Assembly: GCA_964017195.1 (NCBI GenBank)
Contig: OZ024898.1
Location: forward strand, 8,497,294-8,561,293
Source of the DNA: Siderastrea radians
Lineage: Eukaryota; Cnidaria; Anthozoa; Scleractinia; Rhizangiidae
Direction: 5' to 3'
Length of the DNA stretch: 64,000 bases
The notes beneath the pieces are model-generated. The model had not been told where the DNA came from and searched no databases. It saw only the letters and a list, made by a program, of their open reading frames with translations. Made by a program: the position numbers and the translations under genes. Of the stretch, positions 1-11,861 are shown piece by piece (position 1 is the first letter of the stretch; every line of letters starts with the position of its first letter).

Positions 1-179
1 AGAACATCGTTCACCACAATATCGACAGATGATTTATATGGCATTGTCACGTAAATAAAGTTTCTATTTATCAATTCAGCAATCATATGAAAACGCTGAT
101 CAGTGTTCGTTGGTGATCTATAGCTATCATGATCTCCATAGCTATCATGATCTCTACTTAGAGTAAATATCGGTATTTT

Positions 180-936
180 ATGAAGGAATAAATTATGTCG
201 TAGGACTCGCTGAAATGTCAACTTGTCAAAAATTGTCTCGCATAAAGAAATTGCGTAGAAAAGCGTATGTGGCATTGGAAAATTTTTTGAAAATAAAGGA
301 AAGAGAATGAAATTAATCGAAAATAAATAGCAAGGCTCTAGTTAACAAGAGCTAAAATGATGTGTATGGCTAAGAAATGAAAGTAAATCATGTCTCATTA
401 TAATTTTTAATCGTTTGTACACGCGATCCTTTTGTTGCTTGTGGCTTACTTTCAAAACTTAATGTTTACATTTAGGTGCAGTCGAGCGAGTTAACGAGCG
501 ATTCCTTTGTACGAAAGTTGTGAAAAAAGTTCTTTTGCTTTATTTGCCATTCTTAATAATTCGGCCCGGTGGTTTTGCAGTACGGGATCCCGCCACTTAT
601 AAAGCCAATGATTTTTAAACATTTCGCTTTTGCTTTTGACGTTTTTCAGTGACATTTTTGCCAACCCTCTAGCCGCTCGTGGCTGAATTATACTACTAGA
701 CAAAATAATATAAATACTGATGTACTTTGATTTCTTAGCCACACAAATCATTTTAGTTCCTGTTAACTACAGCCTTAATCATTTATTTTTAATCAATTCA
801 ATATTCTTTGTACATTTTCGAAAAATTTCAGTCCATGCCACATACGCTTTTCTGCGCAATTTTCTTATGCGAGGCATTCTTTTGACAAGTTGACAATTCA
901 GCGAGCCCTACGACATAATTTATTCCTTCATAATTT
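180..936. mobile_element. Fold-back/TIR element, arms about 210 bp
   Basis: The stretch 183-395 reappears in reverse complement at 725-935, beginning with 'gaaggaataaattatgtcg' at the outer ends. The arms are diverged but continuous. The central 330 bp holds an 86-codon minus-strand ORF (491-751) rich in Lys and Arg that I cannot assign; it may be a relic or chance. The shared unit sequence stops where this element starts, so it was probably inserted into unit A. No clear target duplication was found. Confidence 0.6.
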
Positions 937-1730
937 ACCAAGATTCCGGCACATTTTATTCATGAGCCACACCTTTATCCTTGTGGCATCTTCACCGCGG
1001 CAAAATGACTGCGCACGCGCGAGTTTCTAACTCGTGTGTCAAAAAAGACGGCGAAATGGCGGGCAGAACTGCGGGTAGATACGGCAAAAAAATGCGACCC
1101 AACACTGTCGAACACACGATACGATAAAACCGGGGAGGAATGGAGTTTGGGTGCAACCCTCTTGAGTGCCATAGGACACGTGCATCGGTTGTTTTGACGT
1201 CGTATTTCGTCCCAGTGGAGCCGGCAAACCTGACTGTTTACCGGCAGTTCCAAGGGCTTCTGTAAGGGAATGGAGTTTCCCTACGCATTTTGTGCCATTC
1301 CTTGTTTTTTCACTCTTTATGCAAGTGTTTTCACTTCTTTTTCGTTCGCTGTTTTTGCAAAACAGCTCGCACTCGCACTCGCACTCGACTTTCATGACGT
1401 TTTTCGCTGTGGGTGCAAGCCCGAAACTACGAGGTGCAAAAGTGTAGAAACAGATAAAACTAAATTGAAGCTACTCTGGATTTTTTAACCTTAAGTTTGA
1501 TGTCTGGAGCTTAAGTTTTCCAGAATTCGTGGACGGAAACGAAGTTTGTTATTGTTGTCAATAGTTTTCAATGGGCAAGGAGCAGGGGAGCATTGACAGG
1601 AGGTAAAAATACAGCGCGCGCGCAGTGAATTTTGCCGCGGTGAATGTGGCATCCAAACGTAGTTTTATTCACTTTAATCGGAATTCTGCGCAATTACCCC
1701 AAGGGGTAATTCGGTGCCCATATCACTACT
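937..1730. other. Intergenic, no gene recognised
   Basis: A CpG-rich stretch (about 990-1,240) is followed by plain AT-rich sequence. Short ORFs on both strands overlap each other and have no recognisable motif. Nothing here is called as a gene. Confidence 0.5.
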
Positions 1731-2299
1731 CATGTCGACAGTGATGAAAAACGCTTCAGTTGCCAAGCGGTTGAAAACACAGGCTTTTCCAGATGAAGAC
1801 AATTTCCAACGTATTTTCAGTAAAAAAAGAAAACAAAGCTAAGGGTTGAACTCGGCGTTAAATGGATATATATTTACTTCTTTGCGACTTTAGGCGGCTG
1901 GGTTTATTTTCTAAAATTATTTCCTAGCAATTTTCCTTTGGGTGAGAACAGGAAAAACTTGCTCAAACTTGAGTGCAACAACCCCGGAGACGGATCATTA
2001 ATATAACGTCAGGAAGATGTTTTGTGCGTTATTCAGCGTTGTCCTGTTTCCATTTGGTCGCTACAATCGCACTTTGTTCAGCGACCGAGCAATCACTGGT
2101 GATCATATGAAAACCAGGCTTTCGAATTCAAGAAATCTAGATCTTTGTTTAAAAAAAAGGTTTCAGAAAAATGTTATCACGGTTTTTCATATAGCACCCT
2201 AAATAATACTGCTCAGAAGCTTTCACGTTTTAAAAAACTGAATTACCCTATACACTACAACAAACAGCGTCAAAAGAAAGGTGTCGTTCATCATTTTTA

Positions 2300-3165
2300 T
2301 TTAATTTGAACATGAGCTATAGGAAACATGGATTCTGAGTTCTCATCGAACGTTGTTTCAAGCAAACAGTGATGAAATATGTCGACTACTCAATAAAACT
2401 ATCACCTTACCGTCAGTTCTGCTGTCCCGTGTCTTTGATTTATGCTTTATCTTTTGCAAATATCCCTGTTTCTCCCCGATTCTTCGGTGAGTTCGAGCCA
2501 GACATGCTTACTTTTAGCGCCCGCCATTTTGAAAAACCACTCATTCCCAGTTCTACGCAGCCAACTAGAAAACCTCCTAAAGCCGCACTAAATCCCAATG
2601 GGTAGGCCATCTTTTCTAGGTTATGGTAACAAGCTCGTAAGAACATTGCACGACGGACTTCCATATATGGAAGGTCGTCGTGCAACGGATTAAGAGTTAC
2701 AATTCAACTTAGGTTCTGTCGGGGGACTGGAAAGAGCTTTTTGGTCTTACCAGCTGAAGGCGAATTTGAAAAACAATAGCGATTGTCTTTTCGGCCCTAC
2801 GATTGGCCAAAGGCACAAATCTCCTAGCAACGGCCCAAGCGCTTCCTACCCAGTGGCTTTTTGGTGGCTTTGGGAGGTTTTCTAGTTGGCTGCGTAGAAC
2901 TGGGAATGAAAAGAACTGGGAATGAGTGGTTTTTCAAAATGGCGAGCGGTAAAAGTAAGCACATCGAACTCACCGAAGAATTGGGGAGAAACAGGGATAT
3001 TTGCAGAAGATAAAGCAGGAATCAAAGACAGGGGACCGCAGAACTGATCGTAAGGTGATAGTTTTATTGAATAGTTGACATATTTCATCGCTGTTCGCTT
3101 GAAACAACGTTCGATGAGAACTCAAAATCCATGTTTCCCATAGCTCATGATTTGAATGGTTACGA
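2300..3165. mobile_element. Fold-back element in unit A, absent from unit B
   Basis: Arms of about 280 bp (2,308-2,590 and 2,872-3,160) are inverted copies, starting at 'catgagctat' outside and reaching 'ttctagttggctgcgtagaa' inside, with a loop of about 280 bp. Unit B reads straight across the site: 'gtgtcgttcaa' joins 'tttagagataaggcagaag' near 10,308-10,332, so it shows the empty site. ORFs in the arms mirror each other and are not genes. Confidence 0.7.
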
Positions 3166-3986
3166 TTTAGGGATAAGGCAGAAGAATCAAACTTTACAAG
3201 AGTTTTGCGTGAAACAATGTTTGATTCTACAAAGAAGGAACTAAGACAAACTAAATTAGTGTCAATGGTTTACACTCTGCTCTTATCACAATATTACTTC
3301 GCAGGAGTAATCGACACCTAAAACCTCTTTACGAAGTCAATACATATGCATTGCCAAGCAAACTGAAAAATAATCAACCGCATACGTTATTGTCTTGGTA
3401 CACTACCAACTGTGTGTAATCCACACTACAAGTATGCATCCTGAGACAGTAAAGAGAATTAACAATTCAATGGTAAGCTTGAAATGACACAACTTTAACG
3501 TTTTAAACTTTTTATCGGTTGGTGAAACTTACAAAATGTGAGCAGTCAAGGATGCTGTTAGATTAGTCAGGGGCACCCAACGAGAAAATTTTAGCAAAAT
3601 ACTTCAAATATCATTTTCTGCTTTCTTAGATTGTTTCAGAGCTTTTTAAAGGCATATTTGGGTAAACTAATACAGATTGTTCTGTTCGGCGTTTTAAGCT
3701 GAAAATTTAGGCGGCAGAAAATTTTAGGAAACAGAATCCTATCCGCCGAATTTCCAAGCTGCTGATGGCTCTCCAAAAATGCTAGCCTACCTTATTTTGC
3801 ACTCTAAGCGACATGTTTGTCCCTACGAAACCGACAGGAACTAATCAGTCCTCTTGTTAGAAAAGTCCAAGGTAAAGTCTCGCCAAAGAAATCTCTAGCT
3901 TTCGCTGCAATTAACTCCGAAAAACATGGGCGACTTTAGGCGTTTCGAACAGATATTTCCCGAAACGAACCGTTGGGTGCCCCTGA

Positions 3987-4946
3987 TTAGTCATCTATGT
4001 CAGAGATCTCTGGAATTGGAGAAAGATACCTTCTCTGAAAACTCACTCCAGTTCTTCCCGTGCTTCCATTCAATCTTCTATGACCCTGATGTTGTACGAC
4101 GATCGCCGTTGCGGATGTTGAAGTGGAGATGTCTGTGCCGGGATTCATTCCGAATCTTAAATTGTTCATGCCAATCACGTTGTTGTCGATGTCGTTAGAA
4201 CTTTCATAAAGTCCAATCCGCCTAAAGACATTGTTAACTGCTCTTCGGAATTGTCTTTCTCGGATGGAATAGATGATCGGGTTACACAGCGAGCTGACAA
4301 AAGCGATGCAGGATGTGACCAATACTGCCTGGGCTGGAACTTCGATATTTTTGACGAAATGACGGGAAAGACCCACGACCCACGTAGGTAGGTAGCACAG
4401 CAAAAACGCAGCAATGATAATGCTGTCATCGATGGCTGCCTTCCGTTCGATCTTTCGCTTTGAGGTGTCTTGTTGTTGGCTTTCAGAACCGGCCAGGCTT
4501 CCAATTTGGATCACTTCGGCGTTCGCTTGGGCTTTCGCTGCCTTGTATACCCACCAGTTTAGGAACACGATTACCAGAAATGGAACAACTAGGAACGCGG
4601 TGGCCATCGTCGTTCTTCATCCGCTTAAATCACTCTGCACCGTCCATCCATGTTGGCAAAAGAATACCTCAGGGTTGTAAACGTAAGGCTTTCCCCATCC
4701 GAGGAACGGATCGATGGACAAAGCAATCGGGATTACCCAGATCAGAGCTATGGTAATCGTCCCATGGTACGTCAGCGGAGGCGATTTAACGATTGCAACG
4801 TACCGCATCACATGAAATCTTGTTTCCACGACGATCGTTATTATTACCAGCAATTTTCCAGGAAGACCAATGGCGTCAAAAAGTGCGTGGAACGCTGCAA
4901 TGATTTGGGGAAGACCATCTTGGCATCGAAACTGATGTAAAAGCAA
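3987..4946 (-). pseudogene. Class A GPCR pseudogene (unit A)
   Basis: This is a decayed copy of the receptor at 10,728-11,861. TM1, the ECL2 region, TM5-TM7 with NPIIY and the full cytoplasmic tail are readable. Damage seen by comparison with sister genes: one base is missing about four codons after the original ATG, shifting the frame; a deletion joins the 'HVMRY' end of intracellular loop 1 to 'VAIVKS' after TM3, removing TM2 and TM3 with the 2.50 Asp, the 3.25 Cys and the DRY motif; a smaller deletion removes about six codons after 'GTIT'; and a Trp codon in the 'SSGW' motif before TM5 is TGA (about 4,617). Loss of TM2-TM3 alone would abolish a seven-helix fold. The open downstream frame could still produce a short transcript product, but no function is expected. 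Confidence 0.93.
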
Positions 4947-5940
4947 TCTTGCTCTTCTTGTATTTTGAGGCAGATGTAACTGAGCCTATTATTTGGCGGT
5001 TTAGTGCATTTTATTTCACTTGAATGGCATTGTTTTTCATTGGAGAAAACCTCTGTACCTTTTTCTACAAACAGTGGGCAGGTATTATATTTCAAAGACA
5101 AGCAACAAAGCGTATTTTTACGTAGCACCGTTTTTCATGGGGAACAAACTACAGCGTTTCTTTTCTCCATACACATTAGGCGGAAATTGTGTCTCGAAAA
5201 CAAGCAATGATGCGCGTTTACTTGCACGAAATCAAACTTTTACTTTCATTTTCAGCAATGAAAACTTCACACTGTCATGGAATTGTAGCAACATTTGAAT
5301 GCTATCATGTAAAAAAAATGTAAATTTCCACAGTTATGGACTCGATTCGTTGCTTGCGAAATACGTACAACTGTCCCACAATTAAGCCATTTGAAGAATG
5401 GAGGACTTTTTTAAGTTCCAATTTTACATTAAGCCTTTCATTGTATTATTTTCCTTACATTGACCTTTTGTACAGAAATATCTTCTCAAAGTTTTTAATA
5501 GTAAACCTACTGCGAGTTTCATCCAATGAACCACCGAAGAAGACCAACATAACAAACGTAGAGCGTTACAACTGTATACGATCCTCAAATCTTTCCTCTT
5601 TATATTGTCATTCAAATCTCTGTGATGAAAATTTTTACCATATCAATTTATAGCGTAAAATACCTGTTTGATAGCATACGCTTATTTAATGATAAATGTA
5701 GACTATGGCACGTTTTTTGATTCACAAGTTTTTAACAGTGAGCGAGGCTTCGAGGAAATAATCTTCATGTATATGGAAATAAACAATAGTGAATAAAGCG
5801 ATATGAAACTCTAAAACATTACATGCTCAGTGAGCTGGAGATGCGGATGAAGAGGAAACGCCATACTAGTAAGTAACTGTGTAAAAGAAATGTAAGGAAA
5901 CTTTGTTAATCAAAATTTCATTCAACTTGATAATAATCAC
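4947..5940. other. 5' flank of the dead GPCR
   Basis: This upstream DNA is shared with unit B (11,880-12,740) at moderate identity, including 'ttattatttggcggttta' and 'cttccttttctcc'-like blocks. The small ORFs are not conserved between the two units, so no gene is called. Confidence 0.5.
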
Positions 5941-5944
5941 AAAA

Positions 5945-6182
5945 CGCTTATCTTCGGACATTTTCGGAATCTTCTGGTGATTTTTGGAAGCCTCTCGAAG
6001 GCTTCCGCTCAGACACCTTCGGAAATCTTCGCATGACTTCAGCTCACCCTGGGAAAACTTTGACAGACTTGGTATCATGATCAGAAATCTTTGGAAGCCT
6101 TCGGATGGTTTACAGTATGCTTCGCGGGACCTCACATCATGCATCTTCGCTATCTTTGGATGTCTTCGTGACCTTCGGTAAT
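5945..6182. repeat. CTTCGG-rich degenerate minisatellite
   Basis: Variants of 'cttcggaaatcttcg' recur, giving imperfect units of roughly 35-45 bp. The same block is present in unit B (13,500-13,700). ORFs on both strands are by-products of the repeat. Confidence 0.6.
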
Positions 6183-6398
6183 GCAAACCGCAGTTAAATT
6201 TAGCCTTGGGGCTCGGTGACCAAATTACTTGGTAATTTGTACAATTGAGCAGAAACTTGTCATTCAAAGTTTCTTTTTCAATTGTTTTTGCATCGACATT
6301 CCGTAATATCCGTAATAACGTTGGTACTGACAATTAGCGCTGTACAATAAAAAGCAACCTATTGCACGATAGTGCCGTCGACAGAAAAACTCTATTGT

Positions 6399-7030
6399 TT
6401 AACTCTTTTCCGTCAAGAGTTCTATTTTCCCGACGTCGAAGTCGGGAACCATTCAGCCACTTGTGACGTCATCATTTTTGACGTCACCAGATTGTTTTGA
6501 TAAGCAGCTAGCACAGCAAGGACAGATCCATCCATACGTGTGTCCATTTTGAATATCGACCAAATCCTGGCAGAGCTATACCAGAAAAACGTGTCCAATT
6601 TTGGCTGCAAAGTTGGTGGTAAAATAGGCCAAGTCACCTAGTTGATCAATGTTCCATTTCCAGGTTTTTAGAAGGACTGAGGCCAAAACTTTTCCAGTGG
6701 ATAGAAAGGTGATGAAAGGTAGAAGATAAAGAGAAAAGAAAGGGAGAGAAAAAGGAAAGCAAAAGAAGCGAGAAAAAATTAGAAATGAATCAGCCAAAAA
6801 AAAAAAAAAAAAAAAAAAAAAAAACAAGTCCAAATTTTGGCTTATGCGCATGCCTGAAACCAAAATAATGTACAACTTTCAACAGAAGCTGGCTCAAAAT
6901 TGAGCTAAAATGTAAGAAAACGCTTTTATAGCAAAGTTTAGTGGCATTTGGCACCATAGCACTTCAAAAACCGCTTTAGCGGTAAAAAATGCGTTTTTCT
7001 AAGGGAAAAACGCTGACGGTAAAGGGTTAA
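6399..7030. mobile_element. TTAA-flanked MITE, tandem copy 1
   Basis: TTAA stands at both ends. The termini CTCTTTTCCGTCA and (inverted) CCCTTTACCGTCA form short TIRs. TTAA duplication with C-rich TIRs is the piggyBac pattern (Kolobok also uses TTAA). The interior is non-coding and includes a 29-bp poly-A run and two CRE-like TGACGTCA sites. Nearly identical to copies 2 and 3. Confidence 0.75.
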
Positions 7031-7155
7031 AGAAAAGGACATTTTGTTTCAAATGTGTTCTTTTTTTGCATTAAACCTGATAAATCAACCAAAATCAGTC
7101 TCAAACGAGTAAGATTTGTCATGATCAACGATTTTCGATAGTTTAGTTAGTTTAG

Positions 7156-7786
7156 TTAACTCTTTTCCGTCAAGAGTTCTATTTTCCCGACGTCGAAGTC
7201 GGGAACCATTCAGCCACTTGTGACGTCATCATTTTTGACGTCACCAGATTGTTTTGATAAGCAGCTAGCACAGCAAGGACAGATCCATCCATACGTGTGT
7301 CCATTTTGAATATCGACCAAATCCTGGCAGAGCTATACCAGAAAAACGTGTCCAATTTTGGCTGCAAAGTTGGTGGTAAAATAGGCCAAGTCACCTAGTT
7401 GATCAATGTTCCATTTCCAGGTTTTTAGAAGGACTGAGGCCAAAACTTTTCCAGTGGATAGAAAGGTGATGAAAGGTAGAAGATAAAGAGAAAAGAAAGG
7501 GAGAGAAAAAGGAAAGCAAAAGAAGCGAGAAAAAATTAGAAATGAATCAGCCAAAAAAAAAAAAAAAAAAAAAAAAAAAACAAGTCCAAATTTTGGCTTA
7601 TGCGCATGCCTGAAACCAAAATAATGTACAACTTTCAACAGAAGCTGGCTCAAAATTGAGCTAAAATGTAAGAAAACGCTTTTATAGCAAAGTTTAGTGG
7701 CATTTGGCACCATAGCACTTCAAAAACCGCTTTAGCGGTAAAAAATGCGTTTTTCTAAGGGAAAAACGCTGACGGTAAAGGGTTAA
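7156..7786. mobile_element. TTAA-flanked MITE, tandem copy 2
   Basis: Same element as copy 1, with a 28-bp poly-A run. It is separated from its neighbours by an identical 125-bp spacer on each side (7,031-7,155 and 7,787-7,911), so the repeat unit of the array is 756-757 bp. Confidence 0.75.
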
Positions 7787-7911
7787 AGAAAAGGACATTT
7801 TGTTTCAAATGTGTTCTTTTTTTGCATTAAACCTGATAAATCAACCAAAATCAGTCTCAAACGAGTAAGATTTGTCATGATCAACGATTTTCGATAGTTT
7901 AGTTAGTTTAG

Positions 7912-8533
7912 TTAACTCTTTTCCGTCAAGAGTTCTATTTTCCCGACGTCGAAGTCGGGAACCATTCAGCCACTTGTGACGTCATCATTTTTGACGTCAC
8001 CAGATTGTTTTGATAAGCAGCTAGCACAGCAAGGACAGATCCATCCATACGTGTGTCCATTTTGAATATCGACCAAATCCTGGCAGAGCTATACCAGAAA
8101 AACGTGTCCAATTTTGGCTGCAAAGTTGGTGGTAAAATAGGCCAAGTCACCTAGTTGATCAATGTTCCATTTCCAGGTTTTTAGAAGGACTGAGGCCAAA
8201 ACTTTTCCAGTGGATAGAAAGGTGATGAAAGGTAGAAGATAAAGAGAAAAGAAAGGGAGAGAAAAAGGAAAGCAAAAGAAGCGAGAAAAAATTAGAAATG
8301 AATCAGCCAAAAAAAAAAAAAAAAAAACAAGTCCAAATTTTGGCTTATGCGCATGCCTGAAACCAAAATAATGTACAACTTTCAACAGAAGCTGGCTCAA
8401 AATTGAGCTAAAATGTAAGAAAACGCTTTTATAGCAAAGTTTAGTGGCATTTGGCACCATAGCACTTCAAAAACCGCTTTAGCGGTAAAAAATGCGTTTT
8501 TCTAAGGGAAAAACGCTGACGGTAAAGGGTTAA
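7912..8533. mobile_element. TTAA-flanked MITE, tandem copy 3
   Basis: Third copy, with the poly-A run shortened to 19 bp. The spacer does not follow it. The array is therefore MITE-spacer-MITE-spacer-MITE, as expected from unequal exchange between two nearby insertions. Confidence 0.75.
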
Positions 8534-8572
8534 TTAGTATACACCTATTTCAATTAAGGTTGCTTCAGTGAT

Positions 8573-8790
8573 ACATGATACGTGATCCTTGTTTCATAGA
8601 CCGCAAAGCATCATGTTCGCTATAAATAAATGTATTGATCACTTTTCTCACTGAAGACACCTATGAGCAAAAGAAAATAATAGAAAAAAATATACATTTG
8701 CTCTTGCTTTAGCACTAATAGCTAGAGAAAAGCAGCAATAAATTTAACGAGCATGATGCACTGCGGTCTATCAAACATGCATCACTGAAG
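8573..8790. mobile_element. Short MITE with about 55-bp TIRs
   Basis: The ends are inverted copies: 'cttcagtgatacatg' on the left and 'catgcatcactgaag' on the right. They extend inward through 'atagaccgcaaagcatcatg' and its inverted partner. No coding capacity. Confidence 0.6.
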
Positions 8791-10727
8791 AAATCTTTTT
8801 TGAAGTAGGTACTGAATACCAAACCATTGGATAGTGTATTTCGCGCGCTGATTGGCTGGTTGGCTACTCAAACTCGGGATAGTATCTTCTTTTCACCTCC
8901 CGGCAGTTTTCTGCATTTCGCGCGTGAGAGTTTTCCCTCATTTTTGTGGGAAAAAAAGAACTATATAGTGCTCGCTATCCACTGGTTGGGTTCACCTCAG
9001 TGTCTCTGAAAAGTGGTAAATGTTTACCTCGCCGCTTCGCGGTTCGGCAAATATCTACAACTGTTCACCTCCACTAAAGTGAATAATTGCTAAATATCGC
9101 AGAGAAACCTTATCAAAAATTCAGCGATCATAATTATGAAAACACGGATCAGTGTTCGTTGGCGATCGATAGCTACCACGATCCCTATTAAAGTAACCGT
9201 TAAAAGTGTATTGTTTCCATGGCACAGTGTTCGAGCAATCATACGAAAACCAAGTTATCCCCACAATAGAATCTCCTAACCCGGTTTCTAATTTTGCTTC
9301 ATTTAGAAAATTTAACCACGGCTGGCTCGAGTCGTTCCCATTAACACAAAAGCTTAATTAGTCTTCCCAAAGATCAATTGAGGTTTTAATTATTTCCCGA
9401 AGATCAAGTTGTTCAAAGTAGCCGTCGTTACGCAATGACGGAACACTTTTCCTGACGAAATTAGAAACAAACCTACTGTTAGTTCGTTTAAATCTGCCCT
9501 CGACTTCGGGAATATCTTTTTGCTTTCAGTAAGTTACCACATTTTAATCATTTAATCATTTATATTTCTTAGCAGCTTTCTCATTTTTTATTATTGTTTT
9601 CTTTGTAACTCAAATTCCAATAAATACTATTCATTGTTATTTAATTTGATTTATAATTAAAATTGTGTTTATATTATACAGTCAGGGCCACAGATTTTTA
9701 ATCCTCAGCTGTCAGATTTCACCCTCTTTAAATAAAGTTCCTCGAACAGTTTTGTGACCCTTTGATGACAGTTCCAGGCTTCTACAGTATGTTCGTAGTC
9801 CTTTAGAACAATGCATGTCGACAGTGATGAAAAACGCTTTTAAAATTGGCCAGCAGTTGAAAACACAGACTTTTCAAAATGGAGGCAATTTCCAATGGAT
9901 TGTCAGCTAAAAAACAAAGCTTAACTACAAGTATTTCCGAGTAATTTTCGTTTGGGGAGAACAGCCAAAAAATTGCTGTAAAAACTTGACTGCAACAACC
10001 CGGAGACGGATCATTAATATGACGTCAGGAACATGTGCTGTGCGCTATTCAGCGTTGTCCTATCTGTTATGTTTCCAATCGCTCGCTACAATTACACTTT
10101 CTTCAACGACCGAGCAATCGCTGGTGATCATATGAAAACCAGCCCTGCGAATGAAAGAATCTAGATCTTCGTTCAAAAAAATGGTTTCAGAAAAATGTTA
10201 TCATGGTTTATCATATAGCACCACAATAAATACTGCTCAGTAGCTTTAACGATTTGAAAGAAAATTGAATTACACTATACGCTATAACAAACAGTGTCAA
10301 AAGAAAAGTGTCGTTCAATTTAGAGATAAGGCAGAAGACTCAAACTTCACAAGTGTTTTGTGTGAAACAGTGTTTGATTCTAGAAAGAAGGAACTAAGAC
10401 TGACTAAATAAGTGTTAATGGTTTACTCGTCTCTTATCACAATATTACTTCGCAGGAGTGATAGACACCTAAAATCTCTTTACGAAGTCAATACAGTGCT
10501 AAGCAAACTGGAAATTAGAATAAATGAAATAATCAACTATACGTCATTGCCTTGATACATCACCAATTAATGTTCAGTATGTAATCACTACTAGTATTAC
10601 ATACTGAAGGAGTAAAGAGAATTTTCAATTTAAAAGTAAGTTTGATATGACAAAACGTTTATGTTTTAAACTTTTTAACGACGGGCGGGAACCCCACAAA
10701 ATGTGAGCTGTCAAGAATGCTGTTAGA

Positions 10728-11861
10728 TTAGTCATCTTTGTCAGAAATCTCTGGAATTGGAGAAAGACACCTTCTCTGAAAATTCACTCCAGGTCGTTCC
10801 GTGCTTCCATTCAATCTTCCATGACCCTGATGTTGTGCGACGATCGTTGCTGTGGATGTTGAAGTGGAGATGTCTGTACTGGGGTTCGCTCCGAATCTTA
10901 AATTGTTCATGCCAATCACGTTGTTGTCGATGTCGTTAGAATTTTTATAAAGTCCGATCCGCCTGAAGACATCCTTAACTCCTTTTCGGAATTCTCTTTT
11001 TCGGATGGAATAGATGATCGGGTTACACAGCGAGGTAACAGTAGCGATGCATGATGTGACCAATACTGCCTGGGCTGGAACTTCGATATTTTTGTCGAGC
11101 TGGCGACTATACCCCACGACCCAGGAAGGAAGGTAGCACAGCAAAAAAGCGGCAATGATAAGACTGACATCGATAGCTGCCTTCCGTTCCATCCTTCGTG
11201 TCGAAGTTTCTTGTTGTTCGCCTTCAGAACCGGCAAAGCTTCCAATTTGGATCACTTCGGCGTTTGCTTGAGCCTTCGCTGCCTTGTAGACCCACCAGTT
11301 AAGGATCAAAATTACCAGAAATGGCACAAGAAGGAACGCGGTGGCTATCGCTGTTTTCTGTCCGCTTGAACCACTCTGCGCCGTCCATCCATGTTGGCAA
11401 AAACATACCTTAGGGTTGTAAACGTACTTTTCCCCTCCGAGGAACGGACCGATGGACAAAGCAATCGGGATTGCCCAGATCAGAGCTATGACAACCATTT
11501 TACGTTTGGTAATCGTTCCCTCGTATGTCAAAGGCGACTTGACGATTGCGACGTAACGGTCATAAGACACCGCTATCAAATGAAGAACCGTGTTGATGTA
11601 GAAGTATCTTGCAAAGAATGCATTGAGGTGGCACATCGTCTCGCCGTATAGCCATGTTTCTTGTGCAATACTTACCATGCGGAAAGAGTTTACGAGGATT
11701 AAAAACAGGATGTCTGACACCGCGAGGCTGGCGAGCAGAACGTACCGCATCACATGAAATCTTGTTTCCAAGACGATCGTTATTATTACCAGCAGATTTC
11801 CTGGAAGACCAATCGCGTCAAAAAGTGCGTTGAACGCTGCAATAACCTGAGGGAAAACCAT
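10728..11861 (-). CDS. Class A (rhodopsin-family) GPCR, intact
   Basis: Encodes a 377-residue seven-helix receptor in one exon. Visible hallmarks: GxxGN in TM1 (Asn22), LAVSD in TM2 (Asp50), Cys77 before TM3 paired with a Cys in ECL2 ('CFCQHGW'), DRY at 101-103 in 'VSYDRYVAIV', a basic third loop, 'LLCYLP' in TM6 (Tyr where many receptors have Trp of CWxP) and NPIIY at the end of TM7 (280-284). The cytoplasmic tail is the longest of the family here (about 85 residues, Ser/Thr-rich). It would sit in the plasma membrane and signal through G proteins; the ligand cannot be read from sequence. The start is supported by the conserved 'MVFPQVI' of the sister genes. It belongs to the receptor array in this window, probably a cnidarian-expanded orphan group. 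Confidence 0.93.
   Translation of the reverse strand: MVFPQVIAAFNALFDAIGLPGNLLVIITIVLETRFHVMRYVLLASLAVSDILFLILVNSFRMVSIAQETWLYGETMCHLNAFFARYFYINTVLHLIAVSYDRYVAIVKSPLTYEGTITKRKMVVIALIWAIPIALSIGPFLGGEKYVYNPKVCFCQHGWTAQSGSSGQKTAIATAFLLVPFLVILILNWWVYKAAKAQANAEVIQIGSFAGSEGEQQETSTRRMERKAAIDVSLIIAAFLLCYLPSWVVGYSRQLDKNIEVPAQAVLVTSCIATVTSLCNPIIYSIRKREFRKGVKDVFRRIGLYKNSNDIDNNVIGMNNLRFGANPSTDISTSTSTATIVAQHQGHGRLNGSTERPGVNFQRRCLSPIPEISDKDD

Larger units (their letters stand above)
1..6340. repeat. Segmental duplication unit A (holds the dead GPCR)
   Basis: Unit A matches unit B (about 9,080-14,560) over several blocks in the same order. The opening block at about 60-165 ('gctgatcagtgttcgttgg') pairs with 9,120-9,200 and 14,870-14,940. 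The 'catgtcgacagtgatgaaa' block at 1,731-2,110 pairs with 9,814-10,140. The GPCR and its flanks follow, then a CTTCGG-rich block at 5,945-6,240. Several insertions separate the shared blocks. The left edge of the unit is probably outside the window. Confidence 0.75.

Noticed and set aside
975..1395. Overlapping ORFs in a CpG-rich stretch as a promoter-linked gene
   Set aside because: Competing frames on both strands, no motif, no conserved counterpart in other units.
7333..7713. ORFs of 71-126 codons repeated in each TTAA MITE copy
   Set aside because: They read through the poly-A run (poly-Phe) and repeat exactly with the element. There is no protein motif, and the frame depends on homopolymer length.
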